Positions 42,463 through 52,507 are shown, counted from the stretch's first letter. The stretch is DNA of 64,000 nucleotides from Pectinophora gossypiella (GCF_024362695.1 NC_065424.1:8310786-8374785); one strand, 5' to 3'. The notes: generated by a model from the letters alone, not told the origin. Program-made: numbers and translations.

Positions 42463-42561
42463 CACTTTCAAGGACAGAATGTCTAATGATGTTCCGATTC
42501 CAAGGTGTCATACTACCTATTATGAACCATCAATGACCCATGGTCTCTGTCCGTGAACGTG
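42463..42561. mobile_element. Possible piggyBac-like MITE
   Basis: Termini CACTTTCAAGGACAGA and the inverse of CACGTTCACGGACAGA are flanked by TTAA on the left and TTGA on the right. TTAA is the piggyBac target. About 99 bp. The right target site is mutated. Confidence 0.4.
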
Positions 42562-43051
42562 TTGAAAGAGATGCATAATTTGAAGTCTGCTTCTAACATC
42601 TAAATGACGCATTGGGTAAAGCAGTCGAAGGTCGTCTTGTGCATTATAACTAGCAGGGTTAAAAAGCAATATCGACTATGATGCAAGGAGATTCCTCCTT
42701 ATCACAGGGAAGCTAAAAAGCTTAGTATGATCGGCTATTTATCAAAAAAATACATTTGTTTGCAGTACGAAAAATAATGATACAATTGCAGCCTATCACA
42801 TAAAATTATATTGCCTTCTCCTTCTATTTCCTCTTTCTTCCATTCAGTGGTAATACAAAAATACAAAATATTTTATTTCTAGAAAACCAATACACTATTA
42901 TAGGTGATTGGAGCCTCCTTTTAAGCGTAGCGCCTGTATCAGGAGAGACCGCTCTTCCCGATAAAACTCATTGTAGGTACTACAAATAAGTAAAACAAAC
43001 AACCAGATAGAAGTAACTTACATACTATCTATAGGTAACAAATTATAGGTG

Positions 43052-43085
43052 ATTGTGTATGTGTGTGGGTGTGTGTGTGTGTGTG
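43052..43085. repeat. (GT)n microsatellite
   Basis: GT run with a few interruptions. Confidence 0.9.
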
Positions 43086-43204
43086 GTAATCTTTGTATAG
43101 CTAATTTCATACGCGGAAAATCTACCATAAACTTAGTGGTTAGAGGATTCGGATCTTAATCGATTAAATATCGTCTATCCGTAAGAGCAGCAAGTGACCA
43201 TGGG

Positions 43205-43560
43205 ATTAAAAAGGCCACTTAAAAGCTATTCATCTTAAAAAGCAATATTATTTAAATTATAATGACTAAGATTAATGATTACCTAAATGATAAAAATGTC
43301 TGCTATTGAATGTGTTCCTCTAGTTATTAAATAACTTGTAATGTACCCTTTATTTAAAAGATGTGTTGCTGTTGCAGTTTCTTGTCATTTCTTTTCCGCA
43401 GCCATAACACCTTGCGAAATGACGTAAATTCAATAATGTTACATTGACCTTCAACAAGTTGATCCATGATAATTACGTTGAATAAATGATTCTGATTTCT
43501 GGTTTACTATTTGACGTTTGGCCACATTGCGCACTTACTTTTAATTGAATTTGAATTGCT
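43205..43560. mobile_element. MITE-4 copy interrupted by LINE-5
   Basis: Left arm (AAAAAGGCCACTTAAAAGC... GCAATATT) to about 43258, LINE-5 at 43262-43500 (C-terminal KINDYLNDKNVCY stop, UTR, end GAATAAATGATTCTGATT), then MITE-4 right part (GTTTGGCCACATTGCGCAC). Nested order: LINE-5 after MITE-4. Confidence 0.6.
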
Positions 43561-43625
43561 ACAATGTTACCTTTTTAGACACCCTTGAGAGAATTCATAC
43601 CGTATTTGATATGATGTTCTCTTTT

Positions 43626-43705
43626 CCTACATTGTGTGGGTTGTGAGGTAGATTACTGCGCTCATCAACCCTGGTGTCAGAGTTGTTATTGAGCCGCCAA
43701 ATAAC
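43626..43705 (-). repeat. SINE-A tail fragment
   Basis: CACAACCCACAC-type end and GGTTGATGAGCGCAG, minus strand. 43706-43940 has a short LINE-3-like piece (CTGTCGGTTTTTACGACATG). Confidence 0.65.
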
Positions 43706-43940
43706 GTGGGTATTAATTTGTTGATATCAATAGTGACAGGTAAATAAATGGTCGGTCGGTTGATGTAAGAAAGGACACCCCCCTCCCCCTTGACTCCATC
43801 TGTCGGTTTTTACGACATGCCAAGAATGAGAGAGCGAAGTCTGTTTTTTTAATCCCTACCAGTCTAGTATTTGGATACCTCTCCCAGAATGGCTTGTCCA
43901 GGCATTATCATATTAGTTTTAGGTTTACGCGGTTATTATC

Positions 43941-44088
43941 ATAATTAAAACACATAATAACGGGTTCTTACCGCGTTTAAATCAGGGATATGAGACTCCC
44001 TATGTTTCTTGCAACCGTGTCAAAATATAGGAAGTCTCATTCCCTGATTTAAACGCGGTAAGAACCCGTTATTATGTGTTTTAATTAT
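43941..44088. repeat. Near-perfect long hairpin (inverted LINE-7 tails)
   Basis: Arms 43941-44003 and 44026-44088 pair almost perfectly (AATTAAAACACATAATAACG; CGGGTTCTTACCGCG; AAATCAGGGA), with a ~22-bp loop. The arm sequence is the tail repeat found singly at 18545 and 48540. Confidence 0.8.
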
Positions 44089-44139
44089 TATCGTATTGAA
44101 ACACAATAACATTGCCCGAAATTTTAAGTCCTGTATCTC

Positions 44140-44305
44140 AACATTACATAAGCTCACGACTGTATTCCCAATCGGGGTAGTCAGAGGTACATCCATCGCA
44201 AGATGATCTACCCACACCGAGCTTTTACACCAACGTGAAAGGTGAGCCGTATCGCCATTTATAATGGTCGAGCCAACTGTGTTAGTGAAAACTGCACTTA
44301 AGATA
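44140..44305 (+). repeat. Dispersed repeat H, second copy
   Basis: ATAAGCTCACGACTGTATTC, CGGGGTAGTCAGAGGTACAT, ACACCAACGTG and GAGCCGTATCGCC; inverse of 26345-26500. Confidence 0.55.
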
Positions 44306-44331
44306 GATTAATAACTGATTGGTGAAAGTAA

Positions 44332-44658
44332 CGGCCTCTGTGGTCCAGTGGTTGAGCGCTGGACTCACGATCCGGAGGCCCCGGGTTCGAATCCCGGTGG
44401 GGACATATATCACAAAATTCACTTTGTGATCCTTAGTTTGGTTAGGACATTACAGGCTGATCACCTGATTGTCCGAAAGTAAGATGATCCGTGCTTCGGA
44501 AGGCACGTTAAGCCGTTGGTCCCGGTTACTACTTACTGATGTAAGTAAGTAGTCGTTACATGAGCCATGTCAGGGGCCTTTGGCGGCTCAATAGTAACCC
44601 TGACACCAGGGTTGATGAGGCTAGTATTCCACCTCACAACCCACACGATAAGAAGAAG
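44332..44658 (+). mobile_element. SINE-A, full length, TSD GGTGAAAGT
   Basis: GGTGAAAGT precedes (44321-44329) and follows (44658-44666) the element. Head: A box TGGTCCAGTGGTTGAGC, B box GGTTCGAATCCCGG. Then the core CGTGCTTCGGAAGGCACG, TACTTACTGATGTAAGTAAG, CATGTCAGGGGCCTTTGGCG and the end CGATAAGAAGAAG. A good consensus copy. Confidence 0.92.
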
Positions 44659-44745
44659 GTGAAAGTCCGGCACCGGGGTTCGAACCGGAGCTGTCCTTTG
44701 AGAAGCAAGCCAGTGTACCACAAGACCAGAATGATTGTTTTGTAT
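44659..44745 (-). repeat. tRNA-like sequence, probably a pseudo-tRNA or SINE head
   Basis: Minus strand TGGTCTTGTGGTACACTGG resembles an A box and CCGGTTCGAACCCCGG a B box/T arm, about 35 bp apart. The anticodon arm does not pair well and no 7-bp acceptor stem is seen, so it is unlikely to be a working tRNA gene. Confidence 0.4.
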
Positions 44746-44883
44746 CTCTTAAGTACTTAATCTCATTCTACTCACTTATTCATTCATTCAAATACTTCCA
44801 TATGAGAGCACATCTAAGGAGTTTCCAACAATATTCGGTCCCTATGACCATGGCTGAATGCGGACGGAAGGATATCCATGATT

Positions 44884-45045
44884 TACATACATACATACAT
44901 AAACTCACGCCCGTAATCCCAAATGGGGTGGGCAGAGCCACAAGCAATCAAAGACAACTCGCAGCCACCGTTGATACGAAGTCCTAAGATGGATATGATG
45001 AACCTTATGGTGATAAGGAATCAGCCTATCGCCCATAACATTAGT
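44884..45045 (-). mobile_element. LINE-3 3' end
   Basis: CATA repeats, AAACTCACGCCCGTAATCCC, GGGGTGGGCAGAGCC and GATATGATGAACCTTATGG (plus orientation shown). Confidence 0.75.
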
Positions 45046-45104
45046 AAAAATGTAAAATACATTTACATTTGTCAGTGTACCCTTTCACGCCTAAACCGAT
45101 GGCA

Positions 45105-45290
45105 TTCAATAAGGAACAATACTACATATAGAACGGCAACTCTCCGCTCCCCACCAGCGGCTGAGCTAGGTTTACCTCACCCCTTTCGGTCTTACTTTAG
45201 TCTTCAATCGTATGGGGTCACACGTCACACACACAGATGCGCGTGTACGATAACGTCAATGTATAGTGTCTGTGTAAAACAAGGTTTTTT
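45105..45290 (-). repeat. Dispersed repeat E, most complete copy
   Basis: Runs from AACAATACTACATATAGAAC through GGCTGAGCTAGGTTTACCTC to GATAACGTCAATGTATAGTG. It links pieces seen separately at 21396, 33101, 33912/34507 and 36290, so they belong to one family. Class unknown. Confidence 0.65.
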
Positions 45291-45400
45291 GTATGAAGTA
45301 TAAAAACTGATACGTAGGTAGATTTAAAGCCTATAATTTTTTTAAGGCCGAAATAACATGATCCGTGTTTCGGAAGGCACGTTAAGCGTTGGCCTCGGAT

Positions 45401-45585
45401 GGCCGGGCTTCCACTGACGGAGATGGGCGGAGAAGAGCGGACATGTGCGGATTTGACCAATCACAGCGTTCGAGAGAGCGAAAAACGAAGACGCTCTGTC
45501 ACTCTCTTCCTCACGGTGATTGGTCGATTCCTGCACATCTCCGTTCCTCTCCGCTCACCTCCGCGTCAATGGAAAGGCAGCCTTA
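45401..45585. mobile_element. GC-rich hairpin MITE with paired CCAAT boxes
   Basis: Arms GGGCTTCCACTGACGGAGAT...GGATTTGACCAATCAC and the inverse of GGCTGCCTTTCCATTGACGC...CGACCAATCACC pair imperfectly in 185 bp. It is inserted next to a 45-bp SINE-A core fragment (45356-45400). Each arm has CCAAT in the inner part. 45586-45721 is unassigned. Confidence 0.6.
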
Positions 45586-45721
45586 GCGGGTTACATACCA
45601 TAGTCAATGCGACACTTTAACCGCTTCACTGCCACGAGTCGCGTTGCGGTATTCTGTGAGAATCGCCTTATATTGGTTACCTACATGCTTATATATCACC
45701 TATGTAACTAGAGGTACAGTA

Positions 45722-45950
45722 ATTGTTACCCGCGACTTCGTTCGCGTGAAACCCTAATATTAATATTACCAACCTTGCTTTGCTTTATTCTATCCCCTTT
45801 GGGGTTGAATTTCTCAATATCCCGTCTTAGTGCGCATCTACGTCCTAAATGGTGTCCTCAGACAAAATTTTAACTTCCAGGACTTGTAGTTACTCAGATT
45901 ACGTGTTGAGTGAGTGAGTCAGTTACTACCTTTCGCTTTTATATATCATG
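45722..45950 (+). repeat. CCCGCGACTTCGTTCGCG-type LINE/SINE end
   Basis: GTTACCCGCGACTTCGTTCG at the start, GTTGAATTTCTCAATATCCC in the middle, and GAGTGAGTGAGTCAGTTACT at the end, which I recognise as a common arthropod retroposon end. Only one copy in the window. Class uncertain. Confidence 0.5.
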
Positions 45951-46186
45951 TTTATATATTATAGAATTAGAAATACTCTTTATTTGCTTTTGAAAAGGGT
46001 ACATTAATAGATGGATGTTCATAAAGGTCCCTCCTTATCAGCTATCAACAATAGCATGCTAATATTGTTACAGTTTAGAGATATTTTCAATAATTTACCA
46101 TTTATATCATTTACAACACATTTTTCAATTCAATATTTTTGTTATAAAAAATCTTTTACGCTATATTCATGGTAAAGAAGCCAGCT

Positions 46187-46418
46187 ATACAGGGTGTTAG
46201 TGACATCGTAACGAAAACTTTGAGGGGTGATTCAGGCCAGGATTCTGAGTTGATATCAAGTGGAATTTTCCGTCGCAAAAGTATGGAACTGAAAATAATT
46301 AAAAAAGAAAACAAAAAATTTCATGAATATCAGACTGAAAATTCCACTTGATATCAACTAAGAATCATGGTCTGAACCATCCCCCTCAGTATTCATTACG
46401 GTGTCACTAACACCCATG
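46187..46418. mobile_element. MITE-1, complete copy
   Basis: CAGGGTGTTAGTGACATCG ... CGGTGTCACTAACACCC. Arms are palindromic (GAGTTGATATCAAGTGGAAT with ATTCCACTTGATATCAAC). TA precedes the left end, compatible with a mariner-type TA target (inference). Confidence 0.8.
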
Positions 46419-46436
46419 CCTACTTGTATGGCTACT

Positions 46437-46590
46437 GTATGTACTTTCCATCGCTAAAGTACAGAATTGAAAATAATCAAAAAGAAAAAAAACAATTTTG
46501 CGACGAAAAATTCAACTTGATATTAACTCAGAATCATGGTCTGAATCATCCTTCAAAGTTTTCGTTACGATGTCACTAACACCCTGTATA
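46437..46590. mobile_element. MITE-1, right half, adjacent to the previous copy
   Basis: Starts in the central A-rich loop and continues with the full right arm to CACTAACACCCTGTA. Same orientation as its neighbour. 46591-46954 is unassigned. Confidence 0.7.
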
Positions 46591-46954
46591 TTTTTTATAG
46601 TTATATAAAGTAGACAAATTATTAATTAAGACGTTCCCGCGTTGTAATGGGTAGTGGATTGAGTGGTTTGGTATTGTGTAAGCAAGGGTTGGCACCATTG
46701 ATGGTCGATTGCGGTGAATTAGAACCTATTACGCTTGTTAGGGGTAAGTGGTAAGTTATTTGATTCGAGAGGATTAATTTGGGAAACGGGGATAAGTGTA
46801 GTACCTATTATATTGAGAATATAACATACATTCCACTGCGCGTAAGTTGAGACACAAACCCAAGCGTTTTAATATTTAAACATTTAGAAATATTAATGTG
46901 TTTGTGTTTCATGTTTTCCAGGATTTGTGCCCAGTTAGTCTTAAACATAGCTGT

Positions 46955-47030
46955 CGTGGAGTGGGTGTACATACTAGAGGTATAAACCTCTGCCTACCCC
47001 ATCGGGGATACAGGCGTAATGCTATTATAA
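46955..47030 (+). repeat. LINE tail (CTGCCTACCCC type)
   Basis: AACCTCTGCCTACCCCATCG and GGGATACAGGCGTAATGCTA. The inverse occurs at 52508-52640. 47031-47479 is unassigned. Confidence 0.45.
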
Positions 47031-47479
47031 ATGCTATGTTACGTTAAAAAATAATTTTCCCCATTTTACTCGATCGGAAACTAAATCTGGGACCTCTAGA
47101 TCTGAGATCATTAAGACTATAAAATCGACGCGTAATCTACATAATAACTTTAACTAAATTAATTATCTAAATTAAACGCCCCGAAATAATTATTAAAATG
47201 AATGTGCAATTATTTAATAACCCTGACAATCTTGATATTTAGGTTTTAAATCCCCAACAATAAATTATTAAAATGTGTTTGAACTCATAAATACTGAAAC
47301 GCGTGGATTTTGAATAAATTAGTAATTAAAATGAATTCATTAGCTTGAAGTCGGTTGATAAATAGCGACCATTTGTGTCTGGTCGCCTTATTGTGACTAA
47401 TTATAATTGCATTTAATTATCACAACGATACTTGTACTGTTTGCTGGATTAAGAGACCAGCTCTAAAAGGCATGAAACA

Positions 47480-47850
47480 AGAAAATTATTATTATTAATA
47501 GCCCTCGATGTCCCACTGCAGGGCAAAGGTCTCTCTTCCCTTCTTCCACTCCTCCCTGTCCCCAGCTTGTTCGTGCCACCGTTTTAAAAAAGCGGTCTTA
47601 CTCGTCGCGCCATCTTTTTCGTGGCCTTCCCCGACGTCTGACAGCATTTGCAGGAACCCACTCTGTAGCTTTTTTGGTCCAGAGGTCATCGGGCATTCGG
47701 GCAACATGTCCAGCCCATTCCCATTTCAAGCAGGCAGCCTTTTTCGCTACGTTTGCTATTTTAGTTTTGGGACGCAGCGTGGTGTTTCGGATGCGATCGA
47801 TCAATTTAACAAGAAAATATCTGTCTGAAATTCTTCATAATAGTGATATC
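47480..47850 (-). pseudogene. RTE-like LINE ORF2 C-terminus and 3' end
   Basis: Minus frame 47804-47598 reads RIRNTTLRPKTKIANVAKKA..., LKWEWAGHVARMPDDLWTKK..., RRRGRPRKRWRDE then a stop. The next part (47707-47495, other frame) gives WHEQAGDREEWKKGRETFAL then QWDIEGY stop. This is the standard insect RTE/endonuclease-RT C-terminus, broken by a nonsense/frame change. The DNA at its end (GCCCTGCAGTGGGACATCG-AGGGCTATTAATAATAAT) resembles the SINE-B tail. 47851-48344 is unassigned. Confidence 0.82.
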
Positions 47851-48344
47851 TCAGAGCGCCCTAAGCTAACTTTATCGTACAAAATTTCATCTAATTGCGT
47901 TCAAATGTTTAAATGAAAAAAAAAAACTAACAGTCAGAGATACTTTCGGATTTAAGCATTACCTAAAACAACAAATTCGATTTTTAAAATTACCAAAACC
48001 ACAAAGTGCTACAAAGACGTTATTGTGCGTTCACTTAATTAGTTAATTTATTTGAACCGTATACACACGTGTACACGGTATTTGCGTAGACGCACACACG
48101 CGACGCATTTTGTTTTCTAATTAAATTCGCAATGGTTTTGGTAATAATCCGCCACGCGCCGAGCAGGGTTACGAGCTTGTACCTAACATGTATGCGGTGC
48201 GAGTGTTAGCGGGCCAACAAGCTTCATTCCTTTTTTTTTATAAGTTTTTTTAGCAAAAAAACCGACTTCAAACGCAAGACTAAAAGCAATAAAAAAATTT
48301 TTTAACGTAATAAGTACGTTGTGCGAATTAAATTTTAATTCATC

Positions 48345-48412
48345 ATCACCAGCCCATTAACGTCCCCACTGCTGGGGCACGGGCCTTCCCTACGGATGGA
48401 TAGGGAGATTTT
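48345..48412 (-). repeat. tRNA/5S-type SINE tail fragment
   Basis: CAGCCCATTAACGTCCCC, CTGCTGGGGCACGGGCC and CGGATGGATAGGGAGAT, minus-oriented tail only. Confidence 0.7.
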
Positions 48413-48539
48413 AATTTAAATTAAATTTTAATTATTTATAGTTAATTAAAAAATATTAAATAATTATTTTATAATTTTGAAGTCGGTAAATAAATTCATA
48501 AATATATAACTAAGTTACTTCACATCAATCCAATCCACC

Positions 48540-48645
48540 ACAATCCACTCCAATTTCATCAGTAGTCCCGTGATCATGGCACTTGCAACAGTATTGAAAT
48601 ATCGGGAGGCTCATATCCCTGATAAACGCGACAAGAACCCGGTAT
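48540..48645 (+). repeat. LINE-7 tail-like repeat
   Basis: TCCCGTGATCATGGCACTTG and ATATCGGGAGGCTCATATCC; partner of 18545-18690. Confidence 0.55.
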
Positions 48646-48646
48646 T

Positions 48647-48708
48647 GGTCCCAATTCCTGTAGGCACTTCCTAATTTTATTTTAAGTTATACTTGTCATT
48701 GTAAAATT
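48647..48708. repeat. Harbinger-like MITE left-end fragment
   Basis: GGTCCCAATTCCTGTAGGCA and TTTATTTTAAGTTATACTTG. About 140 bp before a full copy. Confidence 0.6.
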
Positions 48709-48846
48709 GTTTATAGTAAAATGCCCGACCGCCTCACATCTTAGGGTTTGTAACAAGCGAAGACTTTATGTATATTGAGATCATTGACAATAAAAAAGAT
48801 TATACTGTGATTTGTTATTAGCGTCAAGATAGCAAAAAAACGCAAT

Positions 48847-49218
48847 GGCCCCGATTCCTGCAGACACCGTCTAATTTTATTTTAAGTTATATCCGTCATT
48901 TTCATATCCGTCGAAAAGGAAAGGGACGGATGATTCACAGCTCTTAATTTTAGAAAGAATGAGTAAATGAATGAATAACCCGGGCGAATGAAAAAGGTAT
49001 CGCTGGTATGCAATCCGTTTGACGTGCTGTCTACTTAACTGTGTCGGGTTATTGACTGATGTAAAATTTTTTGACGGTTGTTTTAGATTTGTGCTTAAAA
49101 TTGACGTGTGTTCCATAAATATGCTTGTCGATTTCCCGTCCCTTTCCTTTTCGGCGGATAAGAAAATGACAGATATAACTTAAAATAAAATTAGATGGTA
49201 TTTACAGGAATTAGCACC
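48847..49218. mobile_element. Harbinger-like MITE, complete, TSD AAT
   Basis: AAT (48844-48846 and 49219-49221) bounds 372 bp with GGCCCCGATTCCTGCAG and inverse GGTGCTAATTCCTGTAA ends. Interior palindrome as at 15622. 49222-49597 is unassigned. Confidence 0.83.
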
Positions 49219-49597
49219 AATGTCTAATCGTGTACATTCGCACATATAATGTTTGACCCTCATTCATTAACGTTTAGTACTTACTAGACAACAACTCGTC
49301 TACCCAACCCAGCACATACCTGAAAAAAAAAACATTGTTTAATTAAAAAGGCCGCATAAAAAACGTCGTTATTCTTAAAAACCCAAGGTTTGTTTTCCAT
49401 TTTGTTAGTCCAGTTTGCTTTTCATTTGTGGACAAAGCGTTATGCTTTAGATTTTTAAATATTTTAAACGTGTGCAAGTGGAAAGGGGGGTTTCATTTGT
49501 GAGTGGTAATAGCACGGTTACGGGACGGATGCAATGTTACAACGAAGTGATGTAACTGACGAAATCAAAAATATATACATATTAAAAATTGTAAATT

Positions 49598-49740
49598 GAG
49601 AAAGAGATGCTTCGATGGTTCGGACATGTAGAGAGAATGAATGAAAGTAGAGTTACGATAAAGATTTATGATGCGCCGCGAGTATAGGTGGTAGACTTGG
49701 AAGAGGAAGACCTAGGCGTACATCAGATCCAGGATGTTGG
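49598..49740 (+). repeat. LINE-2 relative, internal C-terminal segment
   Basis: MLRWFGHVERMNESR... and GRLGRGRPRR are readable, then the sequence leaves the family. A related minus-strand fragment is at 55515-55680. Confidence 0.6.
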
Positions 49741-49834
49741 ATCCAGATCTGATCGTTTGTCGCCCTATTTGTTTTATTTATTTTGTCTATACCCTATTGT
49801 TTTCATTCCACCGTGACTCAGATTATCGTCACTA

Positions 49835-50012
49835 ATTTACGAGCAACGCTCTTGTCGGTGTAGCATTCTCCATGCTACTTTTTAGGGAAAAATAGAGCAG
49901 CGGTTTCCCTCTTGCCTTCCGCCCCGAAGTAGTCTGTCTGACTAGAATGGGATGGCGCCCAGAGTAGTCTATTTCAGAGCCGTACCAGGACTCCTGTCCT
50001 CCACCTCTGACT
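49835..50012 (-). repeat. LINE-8 3' end
   Basis: Minus strand: GGACAGGAGTCCTGGTACGG, GGGCGCCATCCCATTCTAG, GGGCGGAAGGCAAGAGGG and CACCGACAAGAGCG. Confidence 0.65.
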
Positions 50013-50014
50013 AG

Positions 50015-50375
50015 TAATGACGAATGTGGTGCAAAAGACGACATAGTAAGTAAGTAACATTGAGAAGGGACTGTTAAGTTGGTTTGGACACGTAGAGCTG
50101 ATGAATGATAATAGGATTACGAAAACGGTATATAAAGCGAAGGTTGGTGGCAGGGTTGGCAGAGGAAGACCTAGAAGGACGTATATCGACCCAATTGGAG
50201 ATGTCCTTAGAAAAGTTTCAGCACGATCTACTCAGAACCGGCGTGCGTGTATGAAAGGATTGCTGGATGTGGAGGAAGCAAGAGAAGTGTGTCAGGATCG
50301 AAGCAAATGGATTTCCATAGTCTCTGCTTACCCCGGTGGGAAATAGGCGTGAGTTATGTATATATGTTTGTACAT
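50015..50375 (+). mobile_element. LINE-2, 5'-truncated, open C-terminal frame
   Basis: Frame 50101-50346 reads NRITKTVYKAKVGGRVGRGR..., YIDPIGDVLRKVSARSTQNR..., YPGGK stop, preceded by WFGHVE-like sequence. Ends GGCGTGAGTTATGTATATATG. Confidence 0.82.
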
Positions 50376-50379
50376 ATAT

Positions 50380-50500
50380 AGATAGATAGATAGATAAATA
50401 AAATACTTTATTGAGCACAATGGACACAAAATACAGAGATAAGGACAGCATATACAGAAAAGCACAACAGGCGGCCTTATTGCTCATGCAGCAATTTCAA
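50380..50500 (-). mobile_element. LINE-9 3' end with (GATA)n
   Basis: GATA repeats at 50382-50396, then (minus) ...GCAATAAGGCCGCCTGTTGT... CAATAAAGTATTTTATCTAT. 50501-50999 is unassigned. Confidence 0.7.
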
Positions 50501-50999
50501 TATTTTTATTATTTTCAGTTTACTTTTTGAGTTTCAGGCCTAACTAGAGCTACCAGGACTTTACACATCAGAGAGTGTTCTGCTTTTAGGATAAATACAA
50601 AAACTCACACAGCCTGCTGGTAAACTGACGTAACTCTGCGAATTGCAAATTCCGGTTTCGTAATAACACGCAGTTCACAGCTGCTAGTGAAAATGTTGCG
50701 TTGGATGTAATTGTGTTTTGCCTTGGTTTGGATTTTGCCAGATTTTGTGGACGGCAGACGTAATTGGAACTATGATTTGTGTCGCTACACTAGTGCTTAA
50801 TATGATTAACAAATATATTTCAGCTGTTAGTAAATCAGAAACCATTAACAAAAATATGTTGAAATATGCGTTTTCAGTTGCAAAATGATGATTTCATTTA
50901 TTGAATGAGAAAAGCTATGAGAGTGCTTGTCTTCAAGCCGCTTTTTTGGAATATAAAGAACTAATAAAATAATCAACCGTCTAAAGAAATTTTCGAAAA

Positions 51000-51050
51000 T
51001 TTCTCTCTCTTTCTTTATTTAAGAGCTGCGCTGCGGTGGATTAATCGCCC
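51000..51050 (-). repeat. RTE-A 3' UTR fragment
   Basis: TTATTTAAGAGCTGCGCTGC with a pyrimidine run, as in the 3' UTR at 34935-34985. 51051-51280 is unassigned. Confidence 0.45.
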
Positions 51051-51280
51051 CCACATATTTTAATGAAACTATAATTTTATTGACAAATCATAATATTTCT
51101 ATACAATAAAAAAATAAAAAATGATTTATTGCCTTAACTGTATACAATAGCTGTCACGTTTTAGTAGGTATCAACGGATTGGCCTTTACGGACATACAAT
51201 GAAGTACAATAGAGTATAATATTGTGATCTTTGGTAGTTTAAAACCCCGAGTCAGATGAGTAATACACGCTGTACTAGCT

Positions 51281-51432
51281 GCCGGGTCTGCATGACAACC
51301 GCGCAGCGCGAATTATATCGAGCGCTTGGAAGATACGAATGCTATCTACGTAGATGGACGTCAAACGGCTATTGGTCGAAGCGCTCAATATAATTCGCGC
51401 AGCGCGCGGCGCGACTGTCATGCAGACCCGGC
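51281..51432. mobile_element. 152-bp hairpin MITE
   Basis: GCCGGGTCTGCATGACA and its inverse end the element. Inner arms GCGCAGCGCGAATTATATCG / TATAATTCGCGCAGCGCGC are also inverted. GC-rich arms in an AT-rich context. No clear TSD. 51433-51865 is unassigned. Confidence 0.7.
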
Positions 51433-51865
51433 TGGTGGCTGTTCTACAGTGAGTAGTTTCTCGTCCGAGCGCGTCACATAGGTATTTGTGCGAGTATACT
51501 GAATCTGCGACTCGCCTACGCCTACACATTCCACCATGTAAAAGCCATCTGACAATCAGAGTGCCTATAATTTCAATACGATTTCCTTACGACATAATCG
51601 TGCTGAAACTATAATTTTTGTAAGTTACAACATTTCGCCTACAACAAAGAAAGTGTAGTTACACAAAAAGGTAACCTGCCTTTATCACCTGGAATGCGAG
51701 CCAACCCGGGGTACATTGTTAACTAACCCGGGATAAATTAAAGAGAAGGAATTTATCCCCGGGATGGAACGGACAACTTACAATGCTTCGTGCTTGTTAT
51801 CGTCCCGGGCGTGTTATAAAGGTCAAGAAATGGGTCAAATTGTAAATTTCCAAAATATATTATTT

Positions 51866-52184
51866 CAAAAATATTTTAAGTTATACCTGTCCTTTTCTTA
51901 TCCGACAAGAAGGAAAGGGACTGATGATTGACTGTTAAATTTTAAAATGAATTAATAACCCGGGCGAATAAAATAGGCATCTCGCTCATATGCAACCCCT
52001 ATGACGTAGTGCTGTCAAATTAATTCTTTCGGATTATTGGCCAATATAAAAATCTGGAAGGTTTTTTTAAATTTCTACCTAAAATTGACGTTTATTCCAT
52101 AAATTTTACCTTCCTTTTCTTTTTCAGCGGATAAGAAAATGACAGGTATATTAAAATATTTTTTTATGGTGTGTACTGGAATTC
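51866..52184. mobile_element. Harbinger-like MITE, left end lost
   Basis: AAGTTATACCTGTCCTTTTC, ATAACCCGGGCGAATAAAAT, GGATTATTGGCCAATATAA and the right arm. Ends near GTACTGGAATTCCC. 52185-52507 is unassigned. Confidence 0.68.
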
Positions 52185-52507
52185 CCCCAAAATACTTTTT
52201 TCCGTTAGTAATATTGCTAATTTTATCTTCAACATAAGGCATAATCATAATCATGAAACGTTTTTGTATTAAGTTTTGAATGAAATAAATTCTACCTAAA
52301 AATTCGTTTTAAATTAATGTTGACTGCGAACTTAAATTAAAAATTCTTTTTTCCTTACTTATTGCCTACCCTTTGTCTTTTGTTGTATTGATTGTCTCGA
52401 GTCTCGAGACATTATTGGCAAAATGTTTACGTTATCGAATTACTAGATTGTTATTGTAATCGCAAAATATCAACTTACCTTTATACCATTATAATGACAT
52501 CAAAACA

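Noticed and set aside
44340..44405. tRNA gene at the SINE-A head (and at each SINE-B/C head)
   Set aside because: A and B boxes are present, but the acceptor stem is not formed and the unit continues into a SINE body with a TSD around the whole.
47508..47916. 106-aa and 80-aa plus frames
   Set aside because: Antisense shadows of the RTE-type C-terminus on the minus strand.
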